A DNA stretch of 5,203 nt from Deltaproteobacteria bacterium. Its GTDB lineage: Bacteria > Desulfobacterota > Desulfobacteria > Desulfobacterales > UBA11574. Where the stretch lies: positions 1-5,203 of the forward strand of contig JAFCZV010000163.1 of the NCBI GenBank assembly GCA_019314155.1, in the 5' to 3' direction. A program made the translations under genes and the position numbers. The notes under the pieces were generated by a model. It was given only the letters and a program-made list of their open reading frames with translations, searched no databases and was not told where the DNA came from. Shown here in pieces: positions 1 to 5,203 of the stretch. Within the stretch, counting starts at the first letter, position 1. Each line of letters opens with the position of its first letter.

Positions 1-10
1 ACCTAACGAA

Positions 11-17
11 AAGGAGG
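11..17 (+). promoter_or_regulatory. Ribosome binding site of the DUF4197 gene
   Basis: AAGGAGG is a near-perfect Shine-Dalgarno sequence. It is followed by two overlapping ATGs, at 18 (directly abutting it) and at 22 (4 nt away). Only the ATG at 22 opens the long frame with a signal peptide and a DUF4197 domain, so the site fixes that start even though the spacing is short. Confidence 0.8.
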
Positions 18-21
18 ATGC

Positions 22-795
22 ATGGACACAAATTTCCTGAAACGTTCAACGGGTCGTTTTATATTCATGATGGGCATGTTTTTTATCGCCCTGTCTTTAA
101 TTTGTGTTTCAACGGAAGCCGGAGAAAATTGGTGGGACAAAGGCACGGATCTCCTCAAGACTTACGGGGAAAGCACCACGCCGGCGGGTATTACCCTTGA
201 AGAGATCGGGGCCGGACTTCAAGAGGCGCTTCGGGTCGGGTCGGAGGATGTGGTTGCGCGGTTGGGCCGTTTGGACGGTTTCAACACCGATTCAGCCGTT
301 CACATACCTTTGCCGAAACAATTGAACACCGTAAAGTCTGTGCTGGACAAAGTCGGCATGTCCGGTCTGCTCGAAGACCTTGAGCTGAAACTCAACCGGG
401 CTGCGGAAGTAGCCACCCCGAAGGCAAAGAATATTTTCTTTCAGGCGATCAACGAAATGACTTTCGATGATGTAAAGAAGATATATGAAGGCCCGGAAGA
501 CGCCGCTACCCAATATTTTCAAAGGAAAATGTCGCCGTCTCTGGCAAAAGAGATGCAGCCCGTTGTCGACAAAAGCCTTGCAGAAGTAGGCGCTGTTCAG
601 GCGTATGACAACGTGATGAAAGAATACAAATCCTTCCCTTTTGTTCCGGACGTGAAAGCTGATTTGAAAGATTATGTGGTTGATAAAGGGATGGACGGAA
701 TCTTCTATTATATGGCCAAGGAAGAAGCTGCGATCCGCCAGAATCCGGCCAAGCGAACCACGGATTTACTCAAGCGTGTATTTGGCGGAAAATAA
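22..795 (+). CDS. Exported DUF4197-family protein of unknown function
   Basis: This 257-residue protein matches the DUF4197 family, whose members are exported and have no established biochemical role. The N-terminus has basic residues (K7, R8, R12) followed by a hydrophobic stretch at about 14-29, then a plausible signal peptidase I site after T31-E32-A33, so the mature protein should be periplasmic. C28 is preceded by S-L-I, a poor lipobox, so a lipoprotein is less likely. The family domain covers about 58-254. Recognisable stretches are GLQEALRVGSEDVV (65-78), VHIPLPKQL (93-101), LKLNRAAE (122-129), AATQYFQRKM (161-170), DYVVDKGMDGIFY (217-229) and the C-terminal NPAKRTTDLLKRVFG (241-255). 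The chain is mostly helical by composition, and no catalytic motif stands out. The gene is first in a same-strand trio, 51 nt before the zinc-finger gene. No promoter can be assigned because the window begins 21 nt upstream. The family call is confident; the function is unknown. Confidence 0.9.
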   Translation: MDTNFLKRSTGRFIFMMGMFFIALSLICVSTEAGENWWDKGTDLLKTYGESTTPAGITLEEIGAGLQEALRVGSEDVVARLGRLDGFNTDSAVHIPLPKQLNTVKSVLDKVGMSGLLEDLELKLNRAAEVATPKAKNIFFQAINEMTFDDVKKIYEGPEDAATQYFQRKMSPSLAKEMQPVVDKSLAEVGAVQAYDNVMKEYKSFPFVPDVKADLKDYVVDKGMDGIFYYMAKEEAAIRQNPAKRTTDLLKRVFGGK

Positions 796-846
796 AATGT
801 TAAGGATCGTCTCCAACTAAATTGAAGAAGAACCCATAAAAATAAC

Positions 847-1188
847 ATGGAAAAAGTCAAAAGAGAAAAATTCGAAAATCATATCCGGGAGAAGATCGAG
901 ATCTTAAAAAAAGATATTATTTCTTTTAAAGAGCTGACCGCGCCGATTCCACCGGACAATGCCATCGGCAGACTGACCCGCATGGAAGCAATTAGCAGCA
1001 AGAGCATCAATGAAGCGGCATTGCGCAAAACCGAATATACCTTGTTAAAACTGGAACGTGCTTTGAGAAATATCGATGCCCCGGATCTTGGATTATGCAG
1101 GGAGTGTGAAGAACCCATTCCATTCGCACGATTGATGATTCTGCCTGAAACGGATCTATGCGTTGAATGTGCAGAGAAAATAGGTTGA
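847..1188 (+). CDS. Short DksA/TraR-family C4 zinc-finger protein
   Basis: This 113-residue protein has the DksA/TraR layout. A long charged helical region, probably a coiled-coil hairpin, covers about 1-76, and a C4 zinc finger covers 84-108. The cysteines are C84, C87, C105 and C108 (C-x2-C-x17-C-x2-C), as in DksA. The presumed hairpin tip reads IPPDNAIGR (34-42). D37 and A39 line up with the D-x-A part of the DksA tip (D74, A76 in E. coli), the residues that reach RNA polymerase through the secondary channel. The other tip aspartate (D71) appears to be an isoleucine here. It is shorter than E. coli DksA (151 aa) and longer than plasmid TraR (about 73 aa). An RNA-polymerase-binding role is an inference from the family. 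The ribosome binding site is weak (GAAGAAG about 17 nt upstream), but an in-frame stop at 823 leaves ATG 847 as the first possible start. It lies 51 nt after the DUF4197 gene and 77 nt before the TIM-barrel gene. Confidence 0.9.
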   Translation: MEKVKREKFENHIREKIEILKKDIISFKELTAPIPPDNAIGRLTRMEAISSKSINEAALRKTEYTLLKLERALRNIDAPDLGLCRECEEPIPFARLMILPETDLCVECAEKIG

Positions 1189-1265
1189 CCTTACCGTTGC
1201 GATCATCTCTACCCTTTATGGGAATCTTTTTGTAACAGCACGCCGTTAAACATCGAAAAGAGGTT

Positions 1266-2090
1266 ATGGAAAAACGAAAAGCGGATTTAAAATTGTTGAA
1301 AAAAATACAGGTTAATGCGCCATTTTTGGATCTCAAAAATAGATACCTTCCCTTGTTTTTGGAGTACGGAATGAACCCTGAGATTGGAATAGATGCCCAT
1401 GTTCTGGACACGACATCTGCCAAGGAGTTTAAGCAGGTGGCTGATATTCTCAAAGCAAATAATCGTAAAATAACCTTGCACGGTCCTTTTATGGATCTGG
1501 TCCCCGGTGGGATCGATCCGATGCTGTTGACGGCAACACGAAAAAGATTGACGCGATTTTTTGAGATAATTCCTATTTTTGAGCCGGTGAATGTGGTCTG
1601 CCATACCGGTTACGATCCGTGTTATTATCGGGAGCTTTGGACAGACTGGCTGTCATCGAGTGTTGCCACATGGAAGCCCTATGTGGCGCAAGCGGAACGT
1701 TTTGGATTTAAACTGTTGCTTGAAAATGTTTACGAGAAAAGTCCCCAAGTGCATTCCGCCCTTTTCGAGGCGATTCCATCCGATTTTTTCGGGTTTTGTT
1801 TGGATTTGGGGCACCATAATGTTTTCGCCAATGGGCCCCTTAAAAAATGGATAGACACTTTCAATGAGAAAATAATGGAAGTTCACTTCCACGATAATGA
1901 CGGAGAAGAAGACACCCATTGGGCAATCGGGGCGGGGAACGTGGATTTTGAGGGTCTTTTTCAGCTGATGCGTAAAAAAGGGTTGAAGCCCACCATCACA
2001 TTGGAGCCCCATGAGGAAGAAACATTGTGGAAAAGCCTGTCGTCTGCGGACTTTAGAAACCATTTCAGCACCGCCCATCCCCAAGTTTGA
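1266..2090 (+). CDS. Xylose isomerase-like TIM-barrel protein (sugar phosphate isomerase/epimerase family)
   Basis: This 274-residue protein has the fold signature of the xylose isomerase-like / AP endonuclease family 2 TIM barrels. Likely metal and active-site residues fall at the ends of successive strands: H72 (TLHGPF), H113 (VVCHTGY), E153 (LLLENVY), D180 with H183/H184 (FCLDLGHHN), H207 and H209 (EVHFHDND) and E247 (TLEPHEE). This matches a divalent-metal site of His, Glu and Asp residues. The segment IGAGNVDF (221-228) matches the G-x-G-x-hydrophobic-D/N-F motif of the family. Members include isomerases, epimerases, dehydratases, endonucleases and phosphodiesterases, so the substrate cannot be read from the sequence. 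The start is uncertain. An in-frame TAA at 1233 and lack of other starts make ATG 1266 the longest form, but AAGAGG ends only 2 nt before it. About 14 residues precede the first barrel strand (QVNAPF), so TTG at 1293 or 1296 is possible. The gene converges on topA across a palindromic element. Confidence 0.85.
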   Translation: MEKRKADLKLLKKIQVNAPFLDLKNRYLPLFLEYGMNPEIGIDAHVLDTTSAKEFKQVADILKANNRKITLHGPFMDLVPGGIDPMLLTATRKRLTRFFEIIPIFEPVNVVCHTGYDPCYYRELWTDWLSSSVATWKPYVAQAERFGFKLLLENVYEKSPQVHSALFEAIPSDFFGFCLDLGHHNVFANGPLKKWIDTFNEKIMEVHFHDNDGEEDTHWAIGAGNVDFEGLFQLMRKKGLKPTITLEPHEEETLWKSLSSADFRNHFSTAHPQV

Positions 2091-2107
2091 ACCTTCAGGA
2101 AGGTTTT
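2089..2107 (+). terminator. Possible weak terminator hairpin at the end of the TIM-barrel gene
   Basis: A 6-bp stem AACCTT/AAGGTT (2090-2095 and 2100-2105) with a CAGG tetraloop begins on the last base of the stop codon and runs into TTTT (2104-2107), of which two T's belong to the stem. The stem has only two G-C pairs and the T tail is short, so intrinsic termination here would be inefficient. The large palindrome just downstream may do more to stop transcripts. Confidence 0.3.
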
Positions 2108-2129
2108 GAGGTGGCCGCCAAATACTATA

Positions 2130-2362
2130 TTAAGGTGCGTGTTCACGGGGAGGGCTTCCCCGCTTCACTCTGACGTCTACGTGTCTGGTCATTTCAACAA
2201 CTTAGCAGCGGTGGCATTCCTGCCCCCTCCGCGTTCTCCCGCGAAAACCATGCGGGAGCCGCGGTCTCCCCCACTGCTAAGTTGTTGAAATGACGAAGCC
2301 ACTCCGCCAATATCGTTACACGAGGAAGCCCACCCCGTGAACAAGTACGGTTAGGACCTTAA
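2130..2362. repeat. Nested inverted-repeat element, MITE-like, in the convergent spacer
   Basis: This element of about 233 bp is a layered palindrome. The ends are TTAAGGT (2130-2136) and ACCTTAA (2356-2362). The terminal arms 2141-2162 and 2321-2342 pair at 20 of 22 positions, starting GTTCACGGGG against CCCCGTGAAC. Pairing continues outward to 2135/2348 with two more mismatches, one a G-T pair. A poorly paired region follows (2163-2187 against 2295-2320), and then a perfect 21-bp stem (2188-2208 with 2274-2294) encloses a GC-rich apical hairpin. The right end has about 9 nt between its TTAAGGT complement and the main arm that the left end lacks. No convincing reading frame lies inside. The structure fits a miniature non-autonomous mobile element or a dispersed palindromic repeat sitting between convergent genes. 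It would also fold strongly in RNA made from either strand. The boundaries are my estimate, since no second copy is in the window. Confidence 0.7.
2188..2294. repeat. Inner 107-nt stem-loop of the palindromic element
   Basis: The arms at 2188-2208 and 2274-2294 are perfectly complementary over 21 bp; the left arm begins GGTCATTTCAAC at 2187 with G2187 unpaired. Above them TGG/CCA (2212-2214 with 2271-2273) can pair. An asymmetric internal loop follows (2215-2228 against 2265-2270). Then come CCGCG/CGCGG (2229-2233 with 2260-2264) and CTCCCGC/GCGGGAG (2236-2242 with 2252-2258), closed by a 9-nt loop. The inner 21-bp stem is moderately AT-rich while the apex is very GC-rich, so this is more than a simple terminator hairpin. 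Confidence 0.75.
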
Positions 2363-2387
2363 GCCCTCAATTGCCGATGGGGTCGCA

Positions 2388-4667
2388 TCAGCCTGTTTTT
2401 AGCTTAAATCCGCATTCCTTGGTGTTACAGGCCAGAAAGTCTCCCTGTTTTTTGGTCGATTTTTTCACCAGGAACCGGGCTCCGCAATCGGGACACTGTT
2501 TATCTACGGGTTTGTCCCAGATGGCAAAGGTGCAATCCGGAAAGCGGTTGCAACCGTAAAAAATTTTACCCCGCCTGGATGTTCGTTGAACAAGGTCCCC
2601 GCCGCAATCCGTTTCCGGGCAGTCGACCCCGATTTTTTCTCCGCCGTTGTTTGAACTTGCGGATAGGGTGTTTTTGCATGCCGGATACCCGCTACAAGCG
2701 TAGAATGTGCCGTATCTCCCATGCTTTATAAGCATCGGTTTTCCGCATTTTTCACAAATTTTGTCCGAAGGTTCATCCGGAGGCAGCTCGACGGGATGAA
2801 TAACCCCTTTTTCATCCCGGGTGTAGTTGCTGGAATGGGTACATTCCGGGTAACCGGAGCAGCTCAGAAAATGTCCGGTCTTACCGATCCGGATATGAAG
2901 CCGGGCGTTACATTTGGGACAGGTGAGGTCCGTGGGGAAGCCCACACCTTTTATACTAAGCATGCCGGTTGAAGCTGCATCGAGTTCCTTTTTAAACGCG
3001 TCGTAGAAGCGGGTTAAGATTTCTAAAGCGTCCGCCTCTGTGAGTTCTATGCGGTCAAGGTCGTCTTCCATTTTGGCGGTAAACTCCACGTCGAATACAT
3101 CGGGAAAGCTCTCCACCAGCAGATCGTTGACGATAAAACCCAGTTCGTTGGGTCTGAAATATCTTTTGATCAGATCCACATAACCTTTTTCCCGGATTGT
3201 CGACAGAATGGCGGCATAGGTGCTGGGGCGCCCGATGCCGTTTTCTTCGAGCTCCTTGACCAAAGATGCCTCTGAAAATCTCGGCGGAGGCACGGTAAAA
3301 TGTTGTTTGGGTTCCAATCGATTGAGTTTCAAAATCATTCCTTCACTCAGTTCGGGAAGATCGTCTTTTTTCTTTTGGCTTTCACTTTCGATCTGCTCGT
3401 CCACGGACATATAGAGCGCCATAAAGCCGGGAAACGCAACCGATGAGCCGCTTGCGGTAAAAAGATATGAACCGGCACGGATCGATATGGAATTCTGATT
3501 GATGAGGGCCTGTTTCATTTGAGATGAAACAAAGCGCTTCCAGATAAGCTCATATAACGCCAGCTGATCTTGGGATAAGAAAGGTTTTATTTTCTCAGGG
3601 GTATTAAAGACTGATGTGGGCCGTATGGCTTCATGGGCATCTTGAGCCTTTTTACGATTTTTGAAAAACCTCGGTTTCGGATTGGCATATTCTTGGCCGA
3701 AATTTTTCCGTACAAATTGAAGGGCTTCTGTTGCAGCTTCTTTTGAAATGCGCAAGGAATCTGTGCGCATGTAAGTAATAAGCCCTTCGGGTTCACCGGG
3801 GCCAAGATCGATACCTTCGTAGAGCTGTTGTGCAACAATCATTGTTTTTTTTGCGGAAAATCTAAGCTTTCGGATGGCTTCCTGCTGCAACTTACTTGTG
3901 ATAAACGGAGGCGATGGGTTTCTTTTCGTAATTTTTTTCTGAATTTTTTCAACACGGAATTTTTCCTCGGACAATTCCTCTATAATACTGTCGGATGTCT
4001 TTTCATCGGGGATTTTAATTTTCCCCCCATTCTTTTTTGCCAGTTTTGCCTTGAACGGCGGCGGATCGTTGTTTTCAAGATGCGCGGTTATCGACCAGTA
4101 TTCTTCCGGTTCAAAGGCCTGGATAGCCCGCTCTCTTTCACAAATTATTCTCACGGCAACCGACTGTACACGTCCTGCGCTGAGCCCGCCTTTTACCTTG
4201 CGCCATAACAAAGGAGATATCTGGTATCCCACGAGTCTGTCGAGCATTCTGCGTGCCTGCTGTGCTTCATACTTGTTTGGGTTGAGATCTTCAGGGGATG
4301 CCAGGGCTTCGTTGACGGCCTTTTTTGTAAGTTCATGAAACAGTACTCTGTGAAATTTTCTGTCCTTTTTTTTCAGAATTTCCGCAGTGTGCCATGCAAT
4401 GGCTTCGCCTTCTCTGTCCGGATCGGGTGCCAGGTAAATATCTTTTGAATCCCCTGCAGCCTGTCTTAAAGATTTGATAACTTTCTGCTTCCCGGGGATG
4501 TTCGTGTATTTGGGTTTGAAGCCTTTTTCGATATCGATACCCATCTCTTTTGCCGGAAGGTCCTTTATATGGCCAACGGTGGCAGCGACATTGTACCGGC
4601 CGCCGAGATATTTTTTAATGGTTCTTACTTTTGTCGGTGATTCCACGACAACAAGGGGTTTTGTCAC
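2388..4667 (-). CDS. topA: DNA topoisomerase I (type IA), with four C-terminal zinc ribbons
   Basis: This 759-residue enzyme relaxes negative supercoils by cutting and passing one DNA strand through a 5'-phosphotyrosine link. The Toprim domain is at the N-terminus, with E9 (VVVESPTK) and the metal-binding PDPDREGEAIAWH (81-93; D82, D84, E86). SAGRVQS (163-169) follows. The catalytic tyrosine is Y299 in GLITYMRTDS, with R301 beside it. HEAIRPT (345-351) and NGIGRPSTYA (476-485) complete the type IA core, which ends near 570. The tail holds four C4 zinc ribbons: C583/C586/C603/C609, C638/C641/C658/C664, C683/C688/C706/C712 and C725/C728/C747/C752. All catalytic residues are present and there is no frameshift. 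The start is GTG at 4667-4665, 7 nt after GAGG, giving MTKPLVVVES, the usual TopA N-terminus. The frame stays open to an ATG at 4745, but those 26 codons are unlike the family. It lies 190 nt downstream of dprA on the same strand. Confidence 0.97.
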   Translation of the reverse strand: MTKPLVVVESPTKVRTIKKYLGGRYNVAATVGHIKDLPAKEMGIDIEKGFKPKYTNIPGKQKVIKSLRQAAGDSKDIYLAPDPDREGEAIAWHTAEILKKKDRKFHRVLFHELTKKAVNEALASPEDLNPNKYEAQQARRMLDRLVGYQISPLLWRKVKGGLSAGRVQSVAVRIICERERAIQAFEPEEYWSITAHLENNDPPPFKAKLAKKNGGKIKIPDEKTSDSIIEELSEEKFRVEKIQKKITKRNPSPPFITSKLQQEAIRKLRFSAKKTMIVAQQLYEGIDLGPGEPEGLITYMRTDSLRISKEAATEALQFVRKNFGQEYANPKPRFFKNRKKAQDAHEAIRPTSVFNTPEKIKPFLSQDQLALYELIWKRFVSSQMKQALINQNSISIRAGSYLFTASGSSVAFPGFMALYMSVDEQIESESQKKKDDLPELSEGMILKLNRLEPKQHFTVPPPRFSEASLVKELEENGIGRPSTYAAILSTIREKGYVDLIKRYFRPNELGFIVNDLLVESFPDVFDVEFTAKMEDDLDRIELTEADALEILTRFYDAFKKELDAASTGMLSIKGVGFPTDLTCPKCNARLHIRIGKTGHFLSCSGYPECTHSSNYTRDEKGVIHPVELPPDEPSDKICEKCGKPMLIKHGRYGTFYACSGYPACKNTLSASSNNGGEKIGVDCPETDCGGDLVQRTSRRGKIFYGCNRFPDCTFAIWDKPVDKQCPDCGARFLVKKSTKKQGDFLACNTKECGFKLKTG

Positions 4668-4671
4668 AGTA

Positions 4672-4678
4672 TTTCCTC
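4672..4678 (-). promoter_or_regulatory. Ribosome binding site that sets the topA GTG start
   Basis: On the reverse strand GAGGAAA occupies 4678-4672, and GAGG ends 7 nt before the GTG at 4667. The good spacing, plus the conserved N-terminus that follows, decides for GTG over the in-frame ATG 78 nt upstream, which lacks family-like sequence. Confidence 0.85.
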
Positions 4679-4711
4679 GTTTCAAATATAAAGCCGTCTC
4701 AAAATGCTCAC

Positions 4712-4739
4712 ATACTGCAGGTATCCCGGGTCTTGACCC
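4712..4739. repeat. Two adjacent short dyads in the topA leader
   Basis: ATAC-TGCAG-GTAT (4712-4724) is followed after 3 nt by GGGTC-TT-GACCC (4728-4739), a 5-bp-armed inverted repeat. Both lie 45-72 nt upstream of the topA GTG. They could be a protein-binding site, a small leader hairpin (GGGT/ACCC around CTTG) or part of a longer repeat. No clear -35/-10 promoter pair is visible nearby. Functional assignment is speculative; only the symmetry is certain. Confidence 0.4.
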
Positions 4740-4796
4740 TTCCAATCTACTATTCTTGAGTCAGCTTGATGTTAAATTTTGTTGGTCGGCGGGTAA

Positions 4797-4843
4797 TTAT
4801 CGTTTAATATCCCGGTGCTTATCGGGATGCTAAACGGTGATAA
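4797..4843. repeat. Imperfect hairpin between dprA and topA, possible dprA terminator or dispersed palindromic repeat
   Basis: Arms pair in three blocks: TTAT/ATAA (4797-4800 with 4840-4843), CGTTTA/TAAACG (4801-4806 with 4831-4836) and ATCCCG/CGGGAT (4809-4814 with 4823-4828). They are separated by a 3-nt bulge and a 2x2 internal loop, with an 8-nt loop GTGCTTAT. The hairpin begins 14 nt after the dprA stop on the reverse strand. No T-run follows on that strand, so it is not a classic intrinsic terminator. It could instead stabilise the mRNA 3' end, attenuate read-through into topA, or be a repetitive extragenic palindrome. Confidence 0.55.
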
Positions 4844-4857
4844 CACAGTTGTTCTGT

Positions 4858-5203
4858 TTATCTTCTTTCCTCAATGGAAAAGAACTTTCCTGGAGATTGC
4901 TTTACAATATTCTTGAGCTCCAGTTGGAGCAGAACACTCGAAAGTCTGCCGGATTCCATGGACAGCTTCCGTGCCAGATCGTCGATGTGAACCAGATACG
5001 GACCCAGCGCTTCAAACACCTTGGATTCCTCCAGGGACAACTGCGGTATTTTTACCGGCGTTTCATCCGCGGTGTTTTCTGCTTCAGCAGGAGCTTCGAT
5101 AATAAATGAAAACTCTTCCATGATGTCTTGGGCATGTTCAACCAGTTTGGCGCCCTGTTTTATGAGTGTGTGCGTCCCGGTGCTTTTAAATGACTGAATG
5201 CTG
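4858..5203 (-). CDS. dprA: DNA-processing protein DprA, C-terminal part (5' end beyond the window)
   Basis: DprA binds incoming single-stranded DNA and loads RecA during natural transformation; it is also found in species not known to be competent. The 114 visible residues are the C-terminus. The reverse frame is open to the edge and begins with the end of the Rossmann-like domain: STGTHTLIKQGAKLVEHAQDI (residues 7-27 of the visible part) matches the conserved G-T-x-x-L-I-x-x-GA-K/x-L/P-V segment. An acidic, proline- and alanine-rich linker follows (about 31-53). Then comes a winged-helix domain of the DprA C-terminal type (about 57-114), including VFEALGPYLVHIDDLARKL and a helix LSSVLLQLELKNIV. 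The stop is TAA at 4860-4858. The ATG at 5121 is an internal methionine, not the start, because homology continues upstream of it. The gene lies 190 nt ahead of topA, a common neighbour. Confidence 0.93.
   Translation of the reverse strand, partial: SIQSFKSTGTHTLIKQGAKLVEHAQDIMEEFSFIIEAPAEAENTADETPVKIPQLSLEESKVFEALGPYLVHIDDLARKLSMESGRLSSVLLQLELKNIVKQSPGKFFSIEERR

Noticed and set aside
18..200. 60-codon forward frame opening at the first ATG after AAGGAGG
   Set aside because: The ATG abuts the ribosome binding site, and the product is an unrelated reading of the DUF4197 gene, whose own frame starts 4 nt later with a signal peptide and domain.
1212..1231. Terminator after the zinc-finger gene (CCC-TTTAT-GGG then TTTTT)
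   Set aside because: The stem is only 3 bp and would not be stable; the T-run stands 4 nt beyond it.
1007..1453. 148-codon reverse frame
   Set aside because: It spans the opposite strand of two well-supported forward genes and has no recognisable motif.
1266..2090. Calling the TIM-barrel gene cbiR (cobamide phosphodiesterase) or nfo (endonuclease IV)
   Set aside because: Only fold-level features are shared; I do not see the N-terminal sequence expected of CbiR or the full nine-ligand pattern of endonuclease IV, and no cobamide or repair genes are adjacent.
2106..2288. 60-codon forward frame inside the palindromic element
   Set aside because: It reads across both arms of the inner stem, has a low-complexity proline- and serine-rich product and no ribosome binding site; it is a by-product of the palindrome.
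2188..2294. Integron attC site
   Set aside because: The arms end in TTTCAAC and GTTGAAA, which do not fit RYYYAAC/GTTRRRY, and no integrase or gene cassette is present.
2130..2362. Retron msr-msd region or CRISPR array
   Set aside because: There is no reverse transcriptase or cas gene nearby and no regularly spaced direct repeats; the only symmetry is nested inverted repeats.
4474..4833. 119-codon forward frame opposite the topA start and leader
   Set aside because: It is antisense to the TopA Toprim domain and the spacer; no family resemblance.
4858..5121. A complete 87-residue winged-helix protein starting at the ATG at 5121
   Set aside because: The frame continues upstream to the window edge with conserved DprA sequence, so this is the tail of a larger gene.
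4810..5185. Direct repeat TCCCGGTGCTT at 4810-4820 and 5175-5185
   Set aside because: The second copy lies in conserved dprA coding sequence and the match stops at 11 bases, so it is probably chance.

Overview
The window is about 5.2 kb of ordinary bacterial chromosome. It most resembles a Desulfobacterota (Desulfobacterales-like) genome. That placement is an inference from the protein mix (a DUF4197 exported protein, a short DksA/TraR zinc-finger protein, a dprA-topA pair) and from the moderate GC content. No rRNA or other marker is present to prove it.

Layout. Positions 1-2090 hold three forward genes in a row: a secreted DUF4197-family protein (22-795), a DksA/TraR-type C4 zinc-finger protein (847-1188) and a xylose-isomerase-like TIM-barrel protein (1266-2090). 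The gaps are 51 and 77 nt, so co-transcription is possible but unproven, and the three products suggest no shared pathway. From the right edge, two reverse genes run leftward: the 3' end of dprA (4858 to the edge) and a complete topA (2388-4667). The dprA-topA order is common in bacteria, and both products act on DNA: DprA on incoming single strands, topoisomerase I on negative supercoils.

The convergent spacer between the TIM-barrel gene and topA (2091-2387) is the most unusual part. It is almost filled by a nested inverted-repeat element (about 2130-2362) with terminal arms of about 22-28 bp, a perfect 21-bp inner stem and a GC-rich apical hairpin. The ends are TTAAGGT/ACCTTAA. It encodes no credible protein and looks like a miniature, non-autonomous mobile or dispersed palindromic element, possibly also acting as a two-way transcription barrier. 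A second, smaller hairpin (4797-4843) and two short dyads (4712-4739) lie in the 190-nt dprA-topA spacer.

Start-site note: topA can be read in frame up to an ATG at 4745, but the real start is almost certainly the GTG at 4667, just after a GAGG ribosome binding site. No CRISPR array, tRNA, rRNA, intact insertion sequence or defence system is visible.
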